Source: Sporisorium sorghi (Eukaryota; Basidiomycota; Ustilaginomycetes; Ustilaginales; Ustilaginaceae). From it: a stretch of DNA of 64,000 nt. Positions 58,892 to 64,000 of this stretch are shown here, one piece after another; position 1 is the first letter of the stretch; the number at the start of each line of letters is the position of its first letter. The position numbers and the translations under genes were made by a program. The notes below the pieces were generated by a model. It was not told where the DNA came from. It did not search any database and saw only the letters and a program-made list of their open reading frames with translations. The stretch spans positions 1 through 64,000 of the forward strand of contig JALCCG010000031.1 in NCBI GenBank assembly GCA_023212695.1, read 5' to 3'.

Positions 58892-59332
58892 ATGCAGCTT
58901 ACTAAAATATCACAGAATACCGCCATCTTATTGGAGCACGCCAGAAAATCGGGACTCACCTCCTCCGAGTTGCTGGAGGCAGTACGCTCGGGAGAGAATG
59001 AGAGATTTCAGATTGCTCAGAATGGTCATTTTCATTACGGGGAACTGTTCGCCTATGCGGGAGAGCATGGGGAAGATTTGGAAAAAGCCGTTATCGAGGG
59101 CTACAAAATTACGTTTAATACCCGAAACGGTCTGAAAATATGGCTGGAGGAAACCTTTCACCTCAGCTCGGAATCTGACTTCCGTGTGGGTGAGGGAATC
59201 ATTGAGGGATTAAAGCTCAAGGAGGAGCAGTTGGCTCGCTTGAAGGAGGCACTGGCTGTCAACTGGACTCTTCAGGAAGAGCCGACAACGGATGGAGTTC
59301 AGGTCAGACTGACCGTCAGAGGGCTGCAATAA
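58892..59332 (+). CDS. Conserved hypothetical protein
   Basis: ATG follows TTGAGGAGGCATCAAGC. The 146-residue soluble protein has a helical N-terminal half (NTAILLEHARKSGLTSSELL), a central aromatic stretch (NGHFHYGELFAYAGEHGEDL) and a beta-type C-terminus. No family is recognised. It is monocistronic, with a strong terminator directly after the stop. Confidence 0.75.
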   Translation: MQLTKISQNTAILLEHARKSGLTSSELLEAVRSGENERFQIAQNGHFHYGELFAYAGEHGEDLEKAVIEGYKITFNTRNGLKIWLEETFHLSSESDFRVGEGIIEGLKLKEEQLARLKEALAVNWTLQEEPTTDGVQVRLTVRGLQ

Positions 59333-59335
59333 AGG

Positions 59336-59386
59336 AAAAAAGCCGCCCATTCTTATTCTTGTTGAATAAGAATGGGCGGCTTTTTT
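59336..59386. terminator. Very strong bidirectional terminator
   Basis: A 23-bp perfect stem runs from AAAAAAGCCGCCC (59336) to GGGCGGCTTTTTT (59386). It ends the gene at 58892 and probably also argS from the other strand. Confidence 0.95.
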
Positions 59387-59430
59387 AAAGAAAATACAGC
59401 TGCATTCAGGAACCTCCCACAGAGTTTCCT

Positions 59431-61293
59431 CTACATCCGGCTCGGCGTTGGCAATCCCAACACTTCCAAAGCTTCGCCAAGGGTATCCTTAAACAGCGAA
59501 GTGAGCCATATCCGGAAACGCTGTACGTCTGCCTCGGCTTTCAGAATCGGACATGCCGAATAAAAATTGTTGAACAAGGAGCACAGCTCATACGCGAAGT
59601 TGCAGATGGCGCTTGGGGATAGCTCTCGTCCGGCAGCATAAAGGGTATCATGCCAGGTGCTGATATGCCTCAGCAGCGCATGCTCTGCTTTTTCCATGTC
59701 AGGGAAGTGAGCAGGCATAGAGGGCAAGACACCGGCATCCTGCGCTTTATTGAGAACACTAAGTGCACGCGCGTAGGAATAGAGCAGGTAGACTCCCGTA
59801 TTTCCCGAAATTTCAGTGGCCTGTTTCAGATCGAACACAACCTCGGTTTGCAGTGCAAAGCGAAGTAGATAGTAACGGATGGAGGCGGCTGCTATCGCAT
59901 GGCTGGACAATCCGTTTTTATCCGAACGGGTATCTTCGATGACTTTGGCTACTTGCTGGATAAGCTCGGTAATTTTGATCCCGATCCCTTGACGTCCGGA
60001 CATGGCATAGGACGCCTTTCCGTCGGAAGTGTCGATTCCAAGATCCGCTGCTGCCGAAGGACTGAGTGAAACCACGCCGTAACTGACATGTCGAAGGTTC
60101 TGGGCTTCTTCGTTGAATCCCAAGCCTTCCAGTGCCTGCTTCACCATCAGCTGTGGGTACTGCTGCCTGTAATCAATGACATTGATAACCATATCGGCTT
60201 TGCCATATGCCTGCTGTTCACCCTGAGTGCTCGTGGTCCAAACATCTTCGGTGAATTTTGTATATACAAAATCATTGGAGAGCAGTCCGTATTTCCACAA
60301 ATGATAAGCAATATCTTTGGCGGTGTAAGTCAAAATGCCATTAGAGCGTACCAGCACTTTGTCCATGCTGTGCTCGGAATCGGGATCGTTTGCCTTATCT
60401 CCCCCTAATTGTTTGAGCACCCAGCAGCCTGCCAGCTTACCCTCGGTTTCCTGATGGAACAGTGAGGTGTTCTTCAACAATTCGAAGGCGGAATCCCAAA
60501 ATCCCTCTCTGACAATGCTGCTCTCCCATACCAGAAGGTCGTATCCAATGCCAAACTGCTTCATTTCTTCAAGATGCTCTTTAACGATTCTTTCAGCTAC
60601 GAGCAATCCGATCCAGGAAAGATTCTGATGTCCCTCCTCCAATGCGTGGAGAACTTCCGTCCGATGTTGAACCAGTGCAGGTTCTCTTTCGTATGCTTTA
60701 TTCGTGCTCGAATACACATCCCAGCAGTAATCACCGAATCTGGCATGTTCCTTGGACAGCGGGGTATGGAGCATTCCAACAACCGTATCCGCCAGCTGAT
60801 TGCCAAGATCGTCGATATAATTATGCGCCTCCACCTCATAGCCAAGCTTTCTCATCAGCCGGACCAGCGTATCCCCGATACAGGAATTCCGTAAATGACC
60901 GATATGCGCAGATTTGTTTGGATTGATGGAGGTGTGCTCGATAACAATCTTTTCATGGGTCGCCGGTGGCAGTTCAAATGGGTGGTTGGCCCACGCTTCC
61001 CAGTCGATGTGCAGATTGATAAAACCTGGAGCCACGACCTCCGTGGAAGAGACCAGTTGTTTGAAGGGAACATCCTGCTCAAGCTCTGTTTTAATTAACT
61101 CGGCAATGTGCAGGGGAGCCTTACGAAGCAGCTTGGCAAGCTGCATTGCGATGTTGGTTGCATAATCCCCGTGCTCTATGCTGGAGGGCTGCTCGACCCG
61201 GATTGGGATGGATTCCGGCAGCTTGATGCCGAAAGAGTCACACACCTGGATTGCTGCTTGTTGAACACTGGTAATCATTAATTGACTTAACAC
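59431..61293 (-). CDS. argS: Arginyl-tRNA synthetase
   Basis: The 620-residue class I synthetase has an N-terminal additional domain (HGDYATNIAMQLAKLLRK), the signature INPNKSAHIGHLRNSCIGDT, and YIDDLGNQLADTVVGML. A GRQGIGIKI stretch stands in place of a canonical KMSK loop, which is common in ArgS. The C-terminal DALR domain has YSYARALSVLNKA and CSLFNNFYSACPIL. It is longer than typical Bacillus ArgS (about 556), so it may be a second or divergent copy. A T-box leader controls it. ATG 61293 is used; ATG 61275 is an alternative. Confidence 0.92.
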   Translation of the reverse strand: MLSQLMITSVQQAAIQVCDSFGIKLPESIPIRVEQPSSIEHGDYATNIAMQLAKLLRKAPLHIAELIKTELEQDVPFKQLVSSTEVVAPGFINLHIDWEAWANHPFELPPATHEKIVIEHTSINPNKSAHIGHLRNSCIGDTLVRLMRKLGYEVEAHNYIDDLGNQLADTVVGMLHTPLSKEHARFGDYCWDVYSSTNKAYEREPALVQHRTEVLHALEEGHQNLSWIGLLVAERIVKEHLEEMKQFGIGYDLLVWESSIVREGFWDSAFELLKNTSLFHQETEGKLAGCWVLKQLGGDKANDPDSEHSMDKVLVRSNGILTYTAKDIAYHLWKYGLLSNDFVYTKFTEDVWTTSTQGEQQAYGKADMVINVIDYRQQYPQLMVKQALEGLGFNEEAQNLRHVSYGVVSLSPSAAADLGIDTSDGKASYAMSGRQGIGIKITELIQQVAKVIEDTRSDKNGLSSHAIAAASIRYYLLRFALQTEVVFDLKQATEISGNTGVYLLYSYARALSVLNKAQDAGVLPSMPAHFPDMEKAEHALLRHISTWHDTLYAAGRELSPSAICNFAYELCSLFNNFYSACPILKAEADVQRFRIWLTSLFKDTLGEALEVLGLPTPSRM

Positions 61294-61334
61294 GGTAAAT
61301 CCCCCTTTGAAAAATAAGAATACCTCGGAAAAAT

Positions 61335-61590
61335 AAAAAAAGCCCTCATCTCAATAAAGAGACGAGGACTTGTGCTCGCGGTACCACTCTTGTTGTTAAA
61401 CCGGCAAGGGTTCAACCACCTTCATACAATAACGGTGTAAGCCGGGGCTCCCTACAATCCTTCAATTCGGAAGACCATCTCCTGGGTCCGTTTCACGGCC
61501 GACTTTGTACCGGTTTCCACCCTCCCGGCTCGCTTGGACTAAAGTCTGAAGCAGTTACTCTCCCAATCAACGAAAATCACATTTTCAAGT
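61335..61590 (-). promoter_or_regulatory. T-box riboswitch leader of argS
   Basis: On the minus strand the T-box AGAGTGGTACCGCG (61390-61377) is followed by a terminator hairpin (AAGTCCTCGTCTC / GAGATGAGGGCTTTTTT, 61371-61335). Stem I shows an AGTAA loop and a likely specifier CGG (61490-61488) followed by A, an arginine codon. Uncharged tRNA-Arg of the CGG type should relieve termination. Confidence 0.88.
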
Positions 61591-61597
61591 TTTTCAT

Positions 61598-61625
61598 ATT
61601 ATAACCAATCTATTTAGAAAATCAA
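61598..61625 (-). promoter_or_regulatory. Sigma-A promoter of argS
   Basis: On the minus strand TTGATT (61625-61620) is followed after 16 bases by TATAAT (61603-61598), just upstream of the T-box leader. Confidence 0.7.
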
Positions 61626-61636
61626 CCATAAAATTG

Positions 61637-62401
61637 TTAAAGCTTCTCCGCAATGATACGCAAGCGCTTATAATCTGCGTAGTAGGCATCCTCATGCCAG
61701 AGCGTGTCGTAGCTTATTTGGCTGATGCGGGCAATTGCATGCTCCCTTTCTTCAGCTGTAAATCCGGTAAAGAAATGATCGCCAAAATGCAGGAGCCAAT
61801 ACCGAACCCCCTCCTTGCCCTCAGACAGCTTGGTAGGACGGTCATAATGATGTGCCATACGGACCTGGAACCCTTGGGCTTCCAGCAGAGTCGCATATTC
61901 TGCCACACTAGGAAAATACCACGGATTTCGTGTGTCCGCATCGATTCCATAATGGTCGGCGAATACAGTTCTTAGGGCTTCATAGATCGTTTCAATATTG
62001 CCTTTTCCTCCAAATTCGGCGACGAATCGGCCGCCGCTCCTTAGTGCGCCATGCACAGAGCGGACTGCACCTGCAGCATTCTTCATCCAGTGCAGCGCCG
62101 CATTGGAGAAGACAGCATCATAAGGTGCTTCGACCGTGAAGTTTTCGCCATTTCCAACGCGGAATGCAAGGCTTTTATACTTAGCTTGGGCCTGCCCAAT
62201 CATCTCCACGGCTGAGTCCATACCGGTCACGTATGCACCGGCCGTTGATATTTCATAAGCCAAATCACCGGTCCCGCACCCAAGGTCGAGAATCCGCTCG
62301 CCGGCTCGAGGCGCCAGAAGCTCTGCCAAACCTTTTCCATAAGCTGAAACAAACGACAACTGCCGATCGTAATCCCGAGGCTTCCATATTTGCTCCGACA
62401 T
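61637..62401 (-). CDS. Class I SAM-dependent methyltransferase (trans-aconitate methyltransferase-like)
   Basis: The 254-residue protein has the SAM motif ILDLGCGTGDLAYEI (about residues 37-51), acidic MDSAVEMIGQA, and AVFSNAALHWMKNAAG, where the HW pair is typical of Tam-like enzymes. The C-terminal half caps the active site. The substrate is unknown; a small carboxylic acid is possible. AAGGGGGAG precedes the ATG. Confidence 0.85.
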   Translation of the reverse strand: MSEQIWKPRDYDRQLSFVSAYGKGLAELLAPRAGERILDLGCGTGDLAYEISTAGAYVTGMDSAVEMIGQAQAKYKSLAFRVGNGENFTVEAPYDAVFSNAALHWMKNAAGAVRSVHGALRSGGRFVAEFGGKGNIETIYEALRTVFADHYGIDADTRNPWYFPSVAEYATLLEAQGFQVRMAHHYDRPTKLSEGKEGVRYWLLHFGDHFFTGFTAEEREHAIARISQISYDTLWHEDAYYADYKRLRIIAEKL

Positions 62402-62534
62402 CGTAAGACTCCCCCTTTTTTATGAATAACCTCATTGTGACAGGTTTTGTTTATAATTAGAAATATATAAATGCGATAGATTCAATAGGTTGTAACTATG
62501 AGTGGATCATGAGATAAACCGCTGATCAGCGGCT

Positions 62535-62963
62535 TTATTTTACGGCAACGAGCAGGGCACCAACAGCAATGAGTGCGACGCCGATCACGTTAATCCAGGA
62601 TATTTTCTCTCCAAGAAACAAAAAGGCAAGAATCACGGCGATGACCACGCTTAATTTATCGATGGGCCCGACCTGCGATACCTTACCGTATTTCAGTGCC
62701 AAAAAATAAAACAGCCAGGACATGGCTCCTGCAATTCCGCTTAGCACAATGAAGCTTAAGGCTTTCTTCTGCACGAGGATTTCCCCGAGCTCGGAAAATT
62801 TGCCCTGAACGGCCACCACGCCCAGCAGGAACAGTGCCATGATGACAGATCGAATGGCAGTGGCTGAATTGGCATCGATATTTTGCAGCCCGATTTTGCC
62901 GAAAATAGCGACAAGTGCAGCGGTGGCCGCCGACAGCAGTGCGTACATAAGCCATAATGGCAT
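62535..62963 (-). CDS. Half-size EamA family transporter
   Basis: The start at 62963 (MPLWLMYALLSAATAALVAI) follows AGGAGGGATATAGG; in-frame codons upstream lack a site. The 142-residue protein has five hydrophobic helices with one EamA repeat (VSQVGPIDKLSVVIAVILAF, FLGEKISWINVIGVALIAVG). Most EamA proteins have two repeats in about 300 residues; this form must dimerise. The substrate is unknown. Confidence 0.85.
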   Translation of the reverse strand: MPLWLMYALLSAATAALVAIFGKIGLQNIDANSATAIRSVIMALFLLGVVAVQGKFSELGEILVQKKALSFIVLSGIAGAMSWLFYFLALKYGKVSQVGPIDKLSVVIAVILAFLFLGEKISWINVIGVALIAVGALLVAVK

Positions 62964-63089
62964 CCTATATCCCTCCTGAACGATAAAGACCTGAATACTA
63001 TTAAGGATTTCTATATAATAGTATGGAGTGATTTGTACAATATCATTACATTTACCTAGTGATTTTCCTGAGAAGGGGTTGAATTTCGG

Positions 63090-63557
63090 ATGACGGGTCA
63101 TATTGTTGCTTATAAAGAAGAATATCATGATCAATTAGTGGAGCTGTGGCATCGCGCTGTGTGCAGCACGCATGATTTCCTGACAGAGGAGGATCTCCGT
63201 TTTTATTATAAAATGGTGAAAAATGGAGCACTTCGAGCTGTGGAGTTATGGGTGTGCTTGAACAAGGATTTCAAGCCCGTTGGATTTATGGGCCTGGACG
63301 GCTCGAAAATCGAAATGTTGTTTGTGGATCCACAGCATCATGGGCGAGGAGCGGGGAGCCAATTGATTCGGCATGCCGAATCGTTGAAGGGGGATAAACT
63401 TACTGTCGATGTAAATGAACAGAACGCCGGAGCCCACGCTTTTTACAAAAAATACGGTTTTGTGCAGACGGGCCGCTCGGAACTGGATGGTGCAGGCAAG
63501 CCGTATCCACTGATTCATATGGAGCTGGGTCGCCATAACGGACTCAGAAGCCGCTAA
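63090..63557 (+). CDS. GNAT family N-acetyltransferase
   Basis: The 155-residue protein has the acetyl-CoA loop MLFVDPQHHGRGAGSQLI (R/Q-x-x-G-x-G/A) and the C-terminal signature AHAFYKKYGFVQTGRSE. It transfers an acetyl group to an unknown amine. The pattern is close to YjaB/YafP-type small GNATs. AGAAGGGG precedes the ATG. Confidence 0.9.
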   Translation: MTGHIVAYKEEYHDQLVELWHRAVCSTHDFLTEEDLRFYYKMVKNGALRAVELWVCLNKDFKPVGFMGLDGSKIEMLFVDPQHHGRGAGSQLIRHAESLKGDKLTVDVNEQNAGAHAFYKKYGFVQTGRSELDGAGKPYPLIHMELGRHNGLRSR

Positions 63558-63583
63558 TATGGTGAAAAAGCTCTAACAGATAT

Positions 63584-63720
63584 GCTAACGGACCTGAGGG
63601 CCGTTATAACGCCAAAAGAGGGTGATTTGCCTGTTAAATTGCTAAATAACGGCTGTGGTGTCCGCTAAATTTTAAAACGGGACGTTTTTTCTGAAATAAC
63701 GCTCCTGGTGTCCGTTCAAG
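63584..63720. repeat. Three imperfect palindromic intergenic repeats
   Basis: Units at 63584-63611, 63641-63670 and 63693-63720 share the pattern TAACGG(A/C)C, a few bases, G(T/G)CCG(T/C)TA; the last two share CTGTGGTGTCCG-like or CCTGGTGTCCG cores. Each can form a short hairpin. They resemble REP-like intergenic elements. The 348 bases from 63558 to 63905 hold no supported gene. Confidence 0.7.
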
Positions 63721-63757
63721 TTGTGATTGTGGCCTATGGAGTTCATATGCGGACTGT

Positions 63758-63856
63758 GTCCCAGAAGGGATGCGGTCTTGCAGGCCGACTGCGAAGTAAC
63801 CCCTCCCGAAGCGTACGCTAAGGCGAACCCGATTCCGGGTTCATCGTCCCTTCTGG
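63758..63856. repeat. tRNA 3'-end fragments beside the tRNA-Arg gene
   Basis: GTCCCAGAAGGGAT at 63758-63771 repeats exactly the end of the tRNA-Arg gene at 63907-63920. TCCCTTCTGG at 63847-63856 is its inverted partner, so the segment can also fold into a long hairpin. Such partial tRNA copies are often left by integrated elements. Confidence 0.6.
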
Positions 63857-63864
63857 AATACGCA

Positions 63865-63898
63865 AAGAAGCAGCCACGATGATAAGTGGCTGCTTCTT
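63865..63898. terminator. Terminator of the minus-strand tRNA-Arg
   Basis: AAGAAGCAGCCAC (63865-63877) and GTGGCTGCTTCTT (63886-63898) form a perfect 13-bp stem just downstream of the minus-strand tRNA gene. Confidence 0.85.
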
Positions 63899-63905
63899 CA
63901 TTTTA

Positions 63906-63931
63906 CGTCCCAGAAGGGATTCGAACCCCTG

Positions 63932-63962
<31 letters not shown>

Positions 63963-63979
63963 AGCTGAGCTACTGGGAC
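63906..63979 (-). tRNA. tRNA-Arg (anticodon UCU), second copy
   Basis: Reverse-strand sequence identical over all 74 bases to the gene at 58637, with the same TCT anticodon and no encoded CCA. Identity continues a few bases on either side (T before, TAAAA after). Confidence 0.97.
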
Positions 63980-64000
63980 ACAGAAATTTTTCAAGCAAAA

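Overview
The window looks like a chromosomal segment of a spore-forming, aerobic Gram-positive rod of the order Bacillales, most likely a Paenibacillus. It carries sporulation and germination genes (gerE, gerM, a YhcN/YlaJ-type lipoprotein, YheC/YheD and CgeB-like proteins), two T-box aminoacyl-tRNA synthetase leaders, two YesM/YesN two-component pairs next to sugar ABC transporters that lack their own ATPase, and strong AGGAGG ribosome sites with many GTG and TTG starts. All family names come from reading the translations; no database was searched.

Layout. 0-2.2 kb: the 3' part of an apparently frameshifted gene, then a YheC/YheD ATP-grasp gene on the minus strand. 2.5-17.9 kb: a large plus-strand glycan locus. 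It holds two GT4 and three GT2 glycosyltransferases, a degenerate GT2-like protein, an RmlA-like nucleotidyltransferase, two CgeB-like glycosyltransferases, three small helical proteins, an Arg-rich protein and a fibre-like repeat protein. It ends in a four-gene nucleotide-sugar module (WecB-like 2-epimerase, FnlA/CapE-like 4,6-dehydratase, RmlD-like reductase, RMD-like reductase) suited to making an L-configured N-acetylated 6-deoxy aminosugar. Many proteins here share period-four Tyr/Gly repeats or very basic tails. I infer a mother-cell system that decorates the spore surface.

18-23 kb: spore lipoprotein, nagA-nagB-rpiR amino-sugar catabolism on the minus strand, gerE, and a small membrane-anchored Cys-rich protein. 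23.3-29.2 kb: YesM/YesN pair plus a binding protein and two permeases, with a candidate cre site. 29.2-31.7 kb: feoA and a feoB split into two genes (minus strand). 32-34.5 kb: ArsR repressor and T-box-controlled proS. 34.6-42.6 kb: a second sugar transporter set (minus strand), interrupted by a ClpX-type zinc-finger gene, beside a divergent YesM/YesN pair.

42.6-45.2 kb: a low-GC island with a secreted protein, a copper-amine-oxidase-N-like protein and a tiny membrane peptide, bracketed by copies of one palindromic repeat. 45.4-51.6 kb: an MBL-fold hydrolase, then glgC-glgD-glgP (glycogen activation and mobilisation, without glgA or glgB). 52-55.3 kb: a PgpA/YutG-like gene, then gerM-rph-rdgB in the order known from Bacillus. 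55.3-64 kb: asnB, small conserved genes, T-box argS, a methyltransferase, a half-size EamA transporter, a GNAT acetyltransferase, intergenic palindromes, and two identical tRNA-Arg(UCU) genes in opposite orientation that frame the argS segment.

The most distinctive content is the glycan locus with its shared protein tags. Next come the repeat-bracketed island, the split feoB, and the inverted tRNA-Arg pair around argS.
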